NCBI GenBank assembly: GCA_963777725.1
Contig: CAVZRR010000020.1
Coordinates: 1-64,000 of the forward strand
Origin: RPQJ01 sp963777725
GTDB lineage: Bacteria; Pseudomonadota; Gammaproteobacteria; Steroidobacterales; Steroidobacteraceae
DNA: 64,000 bases
Direction of reading: 5' to 3'
Part shown: positions 34,312 through 42,409 of the stretch, one piece after another
How the letters are laid out: every line of letters begins with the position of its first letter
Position numbering within the stretch: the stretch's first letter is position 1
Notes under the pieces: model-generated
Database searches by the model: none
What the model was told of the DNA's origin: nothing
The model's input: the letters and a program-made list of their open reading frames with translations, nothing else
Position numbers and translations under genes: made by a program

Positions 34312-34664
34312 GCCTCGCGATCCTTCGCCCGGCGTGCGAGTAGCGCGCGCATCACGATCGCCGTCACGGCGATCGTCAGCAACGTGCTGAGCACCAGCGA
34401 TACCGTGATCGGCAGCCACTCGCTCGCGAGCCGGTTCAGGTGCGCCATCACGCCGACCCCGGCCGGGACGAACAGCAGCGACAAGTGCCGCAGCAGGCCG
34501 TTCGCGGTGCTGCCGAGCTCCTCGGTCACGCTGCCGCGCACGATCAGCGAGACGAACAGCAGCGCCATGCCGACGACCGGACCCGGGACCGGCAGCCCGA
34601 ACGCGACGACGACGATCTCGCCGATCAGCTGGAAGACAAGCAGGACGGTGATCGCGGCGAGCAT
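34308..34664 (-). CDS. lrgA: CidA/LrgA-family membrane protein
   Basis: A 118-residue, four-helix protein of the CidA/LrgA family: FQLIGEIVVVAFGLPVPGPVVGMALL is the conserved first half and LSLLFVPAGVGVMAHL the conserved centre. Holin-like partner of LrgB. The ATG at 34664 lies two bases from a family 2 REP, and the frame stays open through it (TRPNRTVTPAPSM), so the true start could be affected. The pair is divergent from the acyltransferase gene. Confidence 0.92.
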   Translation of the reverse strand: MLAAITVLLVFQLIGEIVVVAFGLPVPGPVVGMALLFVSLIVRGSVTEELGSTANGLLRHLSLLFVPAGVGVMAHLNRLASEWLPITVSLVLSTLLTIAVTAIVMRALLARRAKDREA

Positions 34665-34668
34665 CGAA

Positions 34669-34695
34669 GGTGCCGGTGTTACGGTTCGGTTGGGT
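34669..34695 (+). repeat. REP-like repeat, family 2, next to lrgA start
   Basis: GGTGCCGGTGTTACGGTT then CGGTTGGG. It begins four bases upstream of the lrgA ATG (on the other strand), so it forms part of the 5' leader and displaces the usual ribosome-binding site. Confidence 0.7.
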
Positions 34696-34743
34696 CGAAG
34701 TTTCTCACGTGTCGACGGGCACGTGCGCGGCGTTGCGATCAAT

Positions 34744-34761
34744 CTGTACAGACTGTACAAT
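34744..34761 (+). promoter_or_regulatory. TGTACA-N3-TGTACA operator before acyltransferase gene
   Basis: TGTACA (34745-34750), GAC, TGTACA (34754-34759): two palindromic hexamers, nine bases centre to centre, overlapping a TACAAT -10 element (34756-34761). It lies about 50 bp upstream of the acyltransferase start and within the divergent lrgAB gap, so it may serve both. Confidence 0.45.
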
Positions 34762-34809
34762 ACGGCGATGGTAGGCAAGGCAGTCCGATGACGAAGCGTC
34801 GCTACACCG

Positions 34810-35679
34810 GTGTCGAGGAAACACGCCAGCAGTCCCCTGAGTCCCGTGAACGACGCCCTTCCGCAGCTGAAGACACCCGCACCGGTCCGCTTCTGGTGGG
34901 CCAATCGCGTGCTGCGCTGGTACTTCGCACCGGAGTTCCACCACCTGGACCGAGTGTCTGCCAACCGGCCGACGCTGTTCGTCGGCAATCACTCAGTGTT
35001 CGGCGTGCTGGACGTCATGTTGTTCGCCGACGGCCTGTTCCGGGAGCGCGGCGTTGCGCTGCGCCTGCTCGCGGACCGGAATCACTTCAAGTTTCCCGTC
35101 TGGCGCGACGTCGTCGTGCTGCAGGGCGCGGTTCTCGGCAGCCGGGCGAACTGTGCCGCACTGATGCGGCGCGGGGAACACATCCTCGTCTTCCCGGGCG
35201 GCGCGCGCGAGGTGTTCAAGCACAAGGGCGAGGCCTACCGGCTGATCTGGAAGGAACGCTACGGCTTCGTCCGGCTCGCGATCGAGCACGGCTACACGAT
35301 CACGCCATATGCGACCGTGGGCGCCGAGGACGCCTACGACGTGCTGCTGGATTCGAGTGACTACATGCAGACGCCGCTGGGCCGACTCCTCAAGGCTACC
35401 GGCATCGCCGATCGGTACCTGCGCGGCGGCGACGAGTTCCCGCCGGTCGTGCGCGGCCTCGGGCTCACAGTGATCCCGCGACCGGAGAAACTCTACTTTT
35501 CGATCGGCAAACCCATCGACATGGCGCGTTACCGGGGCCAGGCCGATGATCCTGCGGTTCTGCGACGGGCGCGCGAGCGGGTCGCCGGCGCCGTGACGCG
35601 GCTCATTGCAGAACTGCGGGAGCATCGCGCGCAAGACACCGGACCAGGCACGCTGCGCCGGCTGGTGAACCGTCTGTAA
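34810..35679 (+). CDS. PlsC/DGAT-like acyltransferase
   Basis: A 289-residue acyltransferase of the lysophospholipid acyltransferase fold. The catalytic His is in PTLFVGNHSVFGVLDVMLFADGLF and the phosphate-binding motif in ILVFPGGAREVFKHKGEAYRL, the form seen in DGAT-like and TMEM68-like members rather than bacterial PlsC. It could acylate glycerolipids or make storage lipids, in line with the WS/DGAT operon downstream. Start at GTG 34810 or GTG 34846; no strong ribosome-binding site decides. Confidence 0.82.
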   Translation: MSRKHASSPLSPVNDALPQLKTPAPVRFWWANRVLRWYFAPEFHHLDRVSANRPTLFVGNHSVFGVLDVMLFADGLFRERGVALRLLADRNHFKFPVWRDVVVLQGAVLGSRANCAALMRRGEHILVFPGGAREVFKHKGEAYRLIWKERYGFVRLAIEHGYTITPYATVGAEDAYDVLLDSSDYMQTPLGRLLKATGIADRYLRGGDEFPPVVRGLGLTVIPRPEKLYFSIGKPIDMARYRGQADDPAVLRRARERVAGAVTRLIAELREHRAQDTGPGTLRRLVNRL

Positions 35680-35694
35680 CGAGGAGGTCGCCCG

Positions 35695-36090
35695 ATGACG
35701 GTTCGCATCGTTCGACTCGGCAGTCCGCGGCATCCCGAAGAGGGCCTGCGAATCGGGACCGTGCGACGGCCGCCACGTGGCGTGCCCAAGGCCGAGTACG
35801 CCACACGGGATCTGTACGACGTCTGGTTGCCGAACCTGGCGCCGAGCGAGGCCTTGGTGAAGGAGGCGCAGGCTGCCGCGGCAGCCGGTGACGAGCGCTC
35901 GTGGAAATCGTTCGTGCGGCGGTACCGGGCGCAGATGAAGACCCCGGAAAACCGAGCGCTGCTCGATACGCTCGCCGCGCTGTCGAAGCACGCGAATTTT
36001 TCGGTGGGGTGCTACTGCGCCGAGGAGACGCGTTGTCACCGGTCGGTGCTGCGCACGTTGCTCGAGGAGCGGGGTGCCAGGCTGAGTTAG
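35695..36090 (+). CDS. DUF488 protein
   Basis: A 131-residue DUF488 protein: family landmarks RLGSPRHPEEGLRIGTVRRPPRG, YDVWLPNLAPSEALV, SWKSFVRRYRAQM and SVGCYCAEETRCHRSVL. Members are cytoplasmic, sometimes linked to nucleotide or stress metabolism; function unknown. The ATG follows GAGGAGGTCGCCCG. It follows the acyltransferase by 15 bp and precedes a small HhH protein gene. Confidence 0.88.
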   Translation: MTVRIVRLGSPRHPEEGLRIGTVRRPPRGVPKAEYATRDLYDVWLPNLAPSEALVKEAQAAAAAGDERSWKSFVRRYRAQMKTPENRALLDTLAALSKHANFSVGCYCAEETRCHRSVLRTLLEERGARLS

Positions 36091-36122
36091 TGCGTCGAGG
36101 GATTCAATGGCGGGAGGCATTC

Positions 36123-36389
36123 ATGCGCGATGAACTGCAGCAGTTACCGGCCATCGGCCCCAGCATGGCAGCCGACCTGCGGCGGCTCGGCGTACGGTCG
36201 GTCAAGGATCTCGCACGCCGGGACCCGGAGCGGTTGTATGCACGGCTTTGCGAACTCACCGATGCGAGGCAGGACCCCTGCGTGCTCTACACGTTCCGTT
36301 GCGCGGTCTATGCGGCGCGCACACCGCGGCCGAAGTCGGAATTACTGAATTGGTGGGCGTGGAAGGGCCGGACGCTGAAGGGAGTGTAA
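36123..36389 (+). CDS. Cdd1-like helix-hairpin-helix protein
   Basis: An 88-residue protein with a helix-hairpin-helix DNA-binding motif at the start (LQQLPAIGPSMAADLRRLGVRSVKDLARRDPERLYARLC), then DPCVLYTFRCAVYAA and a tryptophan-rich tail (ELLNWWAWK). This is the pathogenicity-locus Cdd1-like family. Strong ribosome-binding site CGGGAGGCATTC. It probably forms one transcript with the DUF488 gene. Confidence 0.8.
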   Translation: MRDELQQLPAIGPSMAADLRRLGVRSVKDLARRDPERLYARLCELTDARQDPCVLYTFRCAVYAARTPRPKSELLNWWAWKGRTLKGV

Positions 36390-36404
36390 GCGAGCCGTGG
36401 ACGC

Positions 36405-36848
36405 CTACTTCGTGCAGTCCCCGATGCGACGCGCGCGCAGCACCTCGTGCGTCTTGTTACCGTCGACGATCGAGTCGACCGTGATCGTATAGGCCTCGGC
36501 GCTCTCGACCTCGAGGACGGAGTCGGACTTCGTCGACATTCCGGCCATCTTGCACGTGGCGGAGTAACGGTACGTCTTGCCGCTCTGCACAAGCGGAGTG
36601 AACTGGCAGCCGGCCCCGGTGAGCATGGACTGCTGCTCTTTGTGGTCCGCGGTCGGGTCGGTGCATTCGGTGCGGGACAACTTCTCGGAGGTCGGACCGG
36701 GCCCCGTCATGGTCCGCTCGAAGGTCCAATTGCCGGGCTTGAACGTTGGCCAGTCGGCGGCCGTTGCGGTGCCGACCGACGCAGCCAGCAGCGTCGCGAC
36801 CGGGAGGACGAGGAGCGGTCTTCGCGCGCGACTGTCTTGAGCTGTCAT
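36405..36848 (-). CDS. DUF3617-like secreted protein
   Basis: A 147-residue exported protein. After the signal peptide (VLPVATLLAASVGTATAADW) come KPGNWTFERTMTGPG, CTDPTADH, then CQFTPLVQSGKTYRYSATCK and VDGNKTHEVLRARRIGDC, with six cysteines likely forming disulfides. The pattern matches DUF3617, whose members are of unknown role. ATG at 36848. Convergent with the HhH gene and divergent from fadD. Confidence 0.75.
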   Translation of the reverse strand: MTAQDSRARRPLLVLPVATLLAASVGTATAADWPTFKPGNWTFERTMTGPGPTSEKLSRTECTDPTADHKEQQSMLTGAGCQFTPLVQSGKTYRYSATCKMAGMSTKSDSVLEVESAEAYTITVDSIVDGNKTHEVLRARRIGDCTK

Positions 36849-37020
36849 CAGCGTGGCCTCTGCTAAGGTCGCCAAAGTATAGGCTGGCGAATGGCGGCGT
36901 GACAGCGCAGGCCCACGCAATGCTGCATCGCAGCGCCAGTCCATTGCGTATTGCGAATTGAGACTTCGCGCGTCGCGGCGCAACGTATCCCCATCGAGGT
37001 CGGGACCCAAGGGGGAGCCA

Positions 37021-38727
37021 ATGGAACGGTTCTGGCTGAAGGACTATCCGCCGGGCGTGCCCGCGGACATCGACGTGACCCAGTACCGCTCGCTGCCGGA
37101 CCTGATGGAGGACTCGTTCCGGACGTACGCGCAGCGACCCGCATTCACTTTCATGGACCACGCGCTGACCTATGCCGAGGTCGAGCGGTTGTCTGCGGCG
37201 TTCGGTGCCTGGTTGCAGGGGCAGGGGCTCGCACGCGGCGCGCGCGTCGCGATCATGATGCCGAACGTGCTGCAGTACCCGGTCGCACTCGCGGGCGCGC
37301 TGCGAGCGGGCTACGTGGTCGTCAACGTGAATCCGCTGTATACGCCGCGCGAGCTCGAGCACCAGCTGCGGGACTCGGGCGCCGAAGCAATCGTGATCCT
37401 CGAGAATTTCGCGGTCACGCTGCAGCAGGTGGTCGCGCGTACCCCGATCAAGCACGTGATCGTGACCTCGATCGGCGACCTGCTCGGGTTCCCGAAGGGC
37501 GCCGTCGTGAATTTCGCGGTCCGACGCATCAAGAAGATGGTGCCGAGTTACTCATTGCCCGGGCACCTGCAGTTCACCGACGTGCTCGAGCAGGGTCGCG
37601 GACAGTCGCTCGCACCGGTGCCGCTCGGGCCGGACGAGATCGCGTTCCTGCAGTACACCGGCGGCACGACCGGCGTCGCCAAGGGCGCGATGCTGACGCA
37701 CCGCAACCTGATCGCCAACTTGCTGCAGAGCGAGGCGTGGCTGCAACCGGCGCTGCACGACACGAGCCGGGGACCCGTGCCGGAGCAGTTCGTGTACGTC
37801 TGCGCGCTGCCGCTTTATCACGCCTTCGCGCTGGTGGCGAACTGCCTGTTCGGCATGCGCGTCGGCGCACTGAACGTGCTGATCGCGAATCCGCGCGACC
37901 TCCACCAGGTGGCCAAGGATTTGCGCCGGCAGCCGTTCAACGTGCTGCCGGCCGTCAACACGCTGCTGAACGCGATGGCCGAGAACGCCGAGTTCCGCAA
38001 GCTCGACTTCAGCGGCCTCAGGATCACGATCGGCGCCGGCATGGCCGTGCACCAGGCGGTCGCGGACAAGTGGCTCGCGCTGACCGGTTGCCCGATCATC
38101 GAGGCGTACGGGTTGACCGAGACCTCGCCGGCCGCGACCTGCAACCCGATCCTGATCCGGGAATGGAGCGGCACGATCGGCCTGCCGTTCCCGAGCACGG
38201 AGATCGCGATCCTCGACGATGCCGGCCAACCGGTGCCGCTCGGCCAGCCCGGTGAGATTGCCATCCGCGGACCGCAGGTGATGGCGGGCTACTGGCAGCG
38301 CCCCGACGAGACGGCCAAGGTCATGACGCCGGACGGATACTTCAAGTCGGGCGACATCGGGATCATGGACGAGCGCGGGCACACCCGCATCGTGGATCGC
38401 AAGAAGGACATGATCATCGTGTCGGGGTTCAACGTGTTCCCGAACGAGATCGAGGGGGTCCTGGCCTTGCACCCCGGCGTGCTCGAATGCGCCGTGATCG
38501 GCGTGCCCGACGAACGGGCCGGCGAGGCGGTGAAAGCGTTCGTCGTGCGCAAGGATCCGGCGCTTACGGAGGCGGACCTGATGGAGTACTGCCGGGAGCA
38601 CCTCACCGGCTACAAGAAGCCGAAGACCATCGAGTTCCGCGACGACTTGCCGAGGAGCAACATCGGCAAGATCCTGCGCCGCGCGCTCAGGGATTCGAGC
38701 GCGAGCGAGGCGGCCAGGAGCGCATAA
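37021..38727 (+). CDS. fadD: Long-chain fatty acid--CoA ligase
   Basis: A 568-residue adenylate-forming acyl-CoA synthetase. Motifs in order: AMP-binding loop YTGGTTGVAKGAM, IEAYGLTETSPAAT, GYFKSGDIGIMD, RKKDMIIVSGFNVFPNEIE and the C-terminal lysine in RSNIGKILRR. The sequence MMPNVLQYPVAL and TGYKKPKTIEFRDDLPRSN place it with FadD. It activates fatty acids in the cytoplasm for beta-oxidation or for the wax/TAG synthase encoded six bases downstream. ATG follows AGGGGGAGCCA. Confidence 0.95.
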   Translation: MERFWLKDYPPGVPADIDVTQYRSLPDLMEDSFRTYAQRPAFTFMDHALTYAEVERLSAAFGAWLQGQGLARGARVAIMMPNVLQYPVALAGALRAGYVVVNVNPLYTPRELEHQLRDSGAEAIVILENFAVTLQQVVARTPIKHVIVTSIGDLLGFPKGAVVNFAVRRIKKMVPSYSLPGHLQFTDVLEQGRGQSLAPVPLGPDEIAFLQYTGGTTGVAKGAMLTHRNLIANLLQSEAWLQPALHDTSRGPVPEQFVYVCALPLYHAFALVANCLFGMRVGALNVLIANPRDLHQVAKDLRRQPFNVLPAVNTLLNAMAENAEFRKLDFSGLRITIGAGMAVHQAVADKWLALTGCPIIEAYGLTETSPAATCNPILIREWSGTIGLPFPSTEIAILDDAGQPVPLGQPGEIAIRGPQVMAGYWQRPDETAKVMTPDGYFKSGDIGIMDERGHTRIVDRKKDMIIVSGFNVFPNEIEGVLALHPGVLECAVIGVPDERAGEAVKAFVVRKDPALTEADLMEYCREHLTGYKKPKTIEFRDDLPRSNIGKILRRALRDSSASEAARSA

Positions 38728-38732
38728 GCGTC

Positions 38733-40136
38733 ATGGGTATCGCGATCCCGATGCTCGACCTGATGTTCTTCCTGACGGAGAACCAGGACAACCCGCGGCA
38801 CGTCGGCGCCGTGTTGATCTTCGAGCGACCGCGCCGCGGCGGCGCCAAGGTCTTGAACCAGGTCATCGACGCGTACCGTCAGGCCACTCCGGTGCCGCCG
38901 TTCAACCGGATCCCGGTCTTGCTGAGGGCAGGCCTCCCCGAGTGGCACGAGGTCGACGATTTCGACATGGACTGGCACGTCCAGCAGCGGGCTTTGCCCG
39001 CGCCCGGCTCGGACGCCCAGCTCGACGAACTGGTCGCCGAGTTGCACGCGCCGATGCTCGAGCGGACGCGTCCGGGATGGCGCGTGTACTTCATCGACGG
39101 CCTCGAGCGCAACCGGTTCGCGATTTTCATCAAGGTCCACCACTCACTGGTGGACGGCGAATCCGGCATTGAGCTGGTGCATCGCTCGCTGTCGCGTACG
39201 CAACGGGACCGGCGTATCCGCACGCTGATCGAAACCAGCCTGCCGGCGCCGGCCAACGCGATGCCTCAGGAGTTGTTGCCGCGTCTCGAGACTGAAGCGG
39301 CCAAGGCCGCGCGGGCGGCCCTCGCGATCGGCTGGGGGTCGGGGCACCTGCTCGAGGAGGGACTGGCGGGTCTGCGCGGCTACTCGAAGCAAACCATCCG
39401 TCCGTTCACGGCGCCCCTGACGCCGATGAACGAGCCGATCCGCAACGCTCGGGCGATCACGCACACGGTCCTGCCATTGCAGGCGATGCAGTCGGTCGCG
39501 CGCGCATGGGGATCGACGTTGAACGACGTCGCGCTGTGCGTGCTCGACGCCGCGATGAATCGTTACCTGCGCAGCATCGGCCGGCCCGCCGAGCGTGCGC
39601 TGGTCGCGATCTGCCCGGTCTCGCTGCAGGACCGTGAACTGAAGCAGGCGACCACCGAGGTTTCGATCTTCTGGACGCCGCTGGGGACGCCCTCGGCGAC
39701 GGTAGGTCGGCGCATGCGCCAGGTGATGGCCAACACGCGCGCAGCCAAAGAACGCATTCGCACGCTGCCGAAGGACGTGGCCTACGCATATGCAGTGCTC
39801 ACGTTCGCGGCCGGGGAGACGCTCGCGCTCATCCCGCGCCAGTCAGTGGACTTCTTCCTGCCGTCCAACGTGCTGATTTCGAACGTGCGCGGTCCGAGCG
39901 ACCCTCTGTACCTGAACGGGGCGCGGCTCGAGGCCCTCTGCCCGGTGTCGACGCTGATCTCGGGCATGGGCCTCAACATCACGTTCATGTCGTACGCCGG
40001 GCAAGTCGTCATCGGCTTCACCGCCAATGCCTCGGCTCTGCCCGAGGCCGGCCGGCTGGCGCTGTATACGCGCGAGGCGTTTGCGGCGCTCGAGCGGCAG
40101 GGGAGAGGTGCCGGTGGTCGGATCCGTCGGATTTGA
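38733..40136 (+). CDS. Wax ester synthase/acyl-CoA:diacylglycerol acyltransferase
   Basis: A 467-residue WS/DGAT. The catalytic HHxxxDG appears as VHHSLVDGESG near residue 137; the family C-terminal motif NVRGP appears in NVLISNVRGPSDPLY. These enzymes transfer acyl groups from acyl-CoA to alcohols or diacylglycerol and make storage wax esters and triacylglycerols at the inner membrane. The start lies six bases after fadD, so activation and storage are coupled. The final residues (GAGGRIRRI) and the stop codon derive from a family 1 REP at 40108. Confidence 0.93.
   Translation: MGIAIPMLDLMFFLTENQDNPRHVGAVLIFERPRRGGAKVLNQVIDAYRQATPVPPFNRIPVLLRAGLPEWHEVDDFDMDWHVQQRALPAPGSDAQLDELVAELHAPMLERTRPGWRVYFIDGLERNRFAIFIKVHHSLVDGESGIELVHRSLSRTQRDRRIRTLIETSLPAPANAMPQELLPRLETEAAKAARAALAIGWGSGHLLEEGLAGLRGYSKQTIRPFTAPLTPMNEPIRNARAITHTVLPLQAMQSVARAWGSTLNDVALCVLDAAMNRYLRSIGRPAERALVAICPVSLQDRELKQATTEVSIFWTPLGTPSATVGRRMRQVMANTRAAKERIRTLPKDVAYAYAVLTFAAGETLALIPRQSVDFFLPSNVLISNVRGPSDPLYLNGARLEALCPVSTLISGMGLNITFMSYAGQVVIGFTANASALPEAGRLALYTREAFAALERQGRGAGGRIRRI
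40108..40135 (+). repeat. REP-like repeat, family 1, at end of WS/DGAT gene
   Basis: GGTGCCGGTGGTCGGATCC then GTCGGATTT. It supplies the last residues and the TGA of the WS/DGAT gene (stop at 40134-40136), so the original C-terminus was probably cut short or extended. Confidence 0.75.
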
Positions 40137-40191
40137 TGACCGCGAACAACCCGGGGTCCATACTCGGTCGACCGTTCAGGCAGGAATCGAT

Positions 40192-40689
40192 ATGCCGGCA
40201 GTGCATTCCGCAGACCTGGAATACGTCGGCTTCTGGCCGCGCGTCGGCGCCGCGCTGATCGACACCCTGCTGATCCTGGTCGTCACCGTACCTCTGGTAA
40301 CCGCGGTTTACGGCAAGCAGTACTGGGTCTCCGACTCCTGGCTCAAGGGCCCGGCGGATTTCCTGATCAACTGGCTCCTGCCGGCCGGCGCAGTGTTGCT
40401 GTTCTGGATTTACCGGCAGGCCACGCCCGGCAAGATCGCCATCGGCGCACGCATCGTTGATGCCGAAACGGGCGACAAGCCGAGCACGCGGCAACTCGTC
40501 GGGCGCTACCTCGCCTACTACGTTTCGATCATTCCATTCATGGCGGGCATCGTCTGGGTCGCCTTCGACCCGCGCAAGCAGGGATGGCACGACAAACTGG
40601 CCGGCACGGTCGTGGTGCGGCCGAAGCAGCGCGGACCCGCACCAGTGACCTTTGGCTCCGAATCCAACGGCAAGGCGGGCAACCAATGA
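40192..40689 (+). CDS. RDD-family membrane protein
   Basis: A 165-residue RDD protein: YVGFWPRVGAALIDTLLILVV carries the first Arg-Asp helix, ATPGKIAIGARIVDAETG the conserved loop, and FDPRKQGWHDKLAGTVVV the end. RDD proteins are inner-membrane proteins, sometimes Na+/H+-linked; role unknown. The ATG at 40192 follows CAGGAATCGAT. Its stop overlaps the FMN reductase ATG (ATGA). Confidence 0.9.
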   Translation: MPAVHSADLEYVGFWPRVGAALIDTLLILVVTVPLVTAVYGKQYWVSDSWLKGPADFLINWLLPAGAVLLFWIYRQATPGKIAIGARIVDAETGDKPSTRQLVGRYLAYYVSIIPFMAGIVWVAFDPRKQGWHDKLAGTVVVRPKQRGPAPVTFGSESNGKAGNQ

Positions 40690-41249
40690 ATCGCATCCTC
40701 GGGATTTCCGGGAGCCTGCGCGCAGGCTCGTTCAACACGGCCTTGCTGCGGGCGGCGCAGGCCGCGGCGGACGATTCGATCGAGCTCGAGATTGCAACGC
40801 TGCACGGCATTCCGCTCTACGACGGCGACCTCGAGCAGCGCGAGGGGCTACCGGCAGCCGTGGCGGCGCTGAAGGAGAAGGTCGTCGCCTGCCACGGCGT
40901 GCTGCTCGCGACGCCCGAGTACAACAACGGCATTCCTGGAGTCTTCAAGAACGCGATCGACTGGTTGTCGCGTCCTTCGAGCGACATTTCGCGGGTCTTC
41001 GGCAATCGGGCTTTCGCGCTGATCGGCGCGTCGCCCGGTGGCTTCGGCACGATCCTGGCCCAGAACGCGTGGTTGCCGGTCATGCGCACACTTGGAGTGC
41101 GTCACTGGGCCGGGGGACGGTTGATGGTCTCGCGGGCCGCCCAGCTATTCGACGAGCAGGGCCAGCTGCGCGACGAGAAAGTGCGCGAGCAACTGGCGAA
41201 ATTCCTCGCGGGATTCGCGGCTTTCGCAACCGAGACACCGGCGCGCTGA
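40686..41249 (+). CDS. NAD(P)H-dependent FMN reductase
   Basis: A 187-residue flavodoxin-like reductase: LGISGSLRAGSFNTALLRAA binds the FMN phosphate, and TPEYNNGIPGVFKNAIDWLSRP is the classic NADPH-dependent FMN reductase motif. It reduces FMN, quinones or azo compounds in the cytoplasm by family. It is translationally coupled to the RDD gene by a four-base overlap. No regulator is visible next to it. Confidence 0.92.
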   Translation: MNRILGISGSLRAGSFNTALLRAAQAAADDSIELEIATLHGIPLYDGDLEQREGLPAAVAALKEKVVACHGVLLATPEYNNGIPGVFKNAIDWLSRPSSDISRVFGNRAFALIGASPGGFGTILAQNAWLPVMRTLGVRHWAGGRLMVSRAAQLFDEQGQLRDEKVREQLAKFLAGFAAFATETPAR

Positions 41250-41288
41250 GGATCGACGCGCTGTGCGACGAAGACTCGCCGGCGGCGT

Positions 41289-42392
41289 CTAGTCTTCCCG
41301 CCACTCCCGCCGGACGGCTGACTCGATCAAGCGGAACACCTTGCCGTCGTCGTTCGCAGTGGTCCGCCCAAGCAGGCCCATTTGCCAACGCCCCGGCAGC
41401 GCCGCACGGCCGTGCAGCGCGCCGATGGCCGCGCCGACGATCGCGGCGACCGTGTCGTTATCCTTGGTGTCGTTGACGGCCCGGACGATCGCTTCCTCGG
41501 GATCGTGCGCGTAATTGGCCAGGATCCACAGCACGCTCGGCACGGTCTCGAGCAGGTAAGCGCCCGAGTACCAGGCGTCGCAGGCTTCGCGGGTGCTCAA
41601 GCCGTGCCGCTTGGCGTCGCCGAGGACTTGCTCGAGGTAGTCGGGGAATGTCCCATTCCAGTCTGCGTAGCGCCCGCCGCGGGGCCGATAGGGCTGGTCG
41701 GTGCAGACCTGGCGAACGGTGGCGACGAACGACGCGATGATCCACTCTGGCTTCGGTGGCGCGGACAGCCGCAACAGCCGCGCAAGCAGATCCACGAACG
41801 CGACGCACGATGCCACCGAGCTGGCATCGCGATGGGTGACGATCGAGGCCAGGGCCGTGTCGAGCCACAAGGCGGCATTGGTGCCCGCGGGTTGCAGCAG
41901 CACGAGTGGCGCGATCCGCATCAGCGCACCGTTGCCGGCGCTCTCGGCGCCGCAGTGATACCAGGGCGTGACGCCCTGTTCGCGGTTGCTGAGGAATTTG
42001 CGGACGGACTGGCCGATGCCGAAGATCTCGCGCGACGCGAAACGTGCGGAGAGGTCGTCCGGATCGAGCTCGCCGCACTCGAGCAGGCTCTCGATCGTCC
42101 AGAACGCGAGCTGGCTGTCGTCCGACGGCAGTCCCGCACGGCGGTCGGAGGCGTGACGGTTCGGCAGGTAGTCGCGGATCTCGCCGTGCGCCTCGGCGCG
42201 CTGAGCCGGGGTCAGGCTCTCGCTGGTGTTGCCGAGCGCGTCGCCGATCGCCAGGCCCAGCAGCATGCCGCGAATCCGGTCGGGCGCGGCTGGTCCGGAC
42301 ACCGGTTCGCGTGGACCCTGCAGCAAAGCCAATCGGGCCGGGAGGTATCCCTCGGAGATGACGCGGGCGGCGAGGGCGAGTTTGTTCGACAC
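41289..42392 (-). CDS. ADP-ribosylglycohydrolase-family protein
   Basis: A 367-residue member of the ADP-ribosylglycohydrolase (DraG/ARH) fold. The Mg2+ site motifs are seen: GLAIGDALGN near residue 50, PSDDSQLAFW (usual T-DD-T variant), GNGALMRIAP and NDTKDNDTVAAIVGAAIGAL. It would remove ADP-ribose from protein or small-molecule targets; DraG reverses nitrogenase modification, but no nif genes are here, so the target is unknown. The next gene on this strand begins 18 bp upstream of its start. Confidence 0.88.
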   Translation of the reverse strand: MSNKLALAARVISEGYLPARLALLQGPREPVSGPAAPDRIRGMLLGLAIGDALGNTSESLTPAQRAEAHGEIRDYLPNRHASDRRAGLPSDDSQLAFWTIESLLECGELDPDDLSARFASREIFGIGQSVRKFLSNREQGVTPWYHCGAESAGNGALMRIAPLVLLQPAGTNAALWLDTALASIVTHRDASSVASCVAFVDLLARLLRLSAPPKPEWIIASFVATVRQVCTDQPYRPRGGRYADWNGTFPDYLEQVLGDAKRHGLSTREACDAWYSGAYLLETVPSVLWILANYAHDPEEAIVRAVNDTKDNDTVAAIVGAAIGALHGRAALPGRWQMGLLGRTTANDDGKVFRLIESAVRREWRED

Positions 42393-42409
42393 GGTGGCGA
42401 AAGTGCGTG

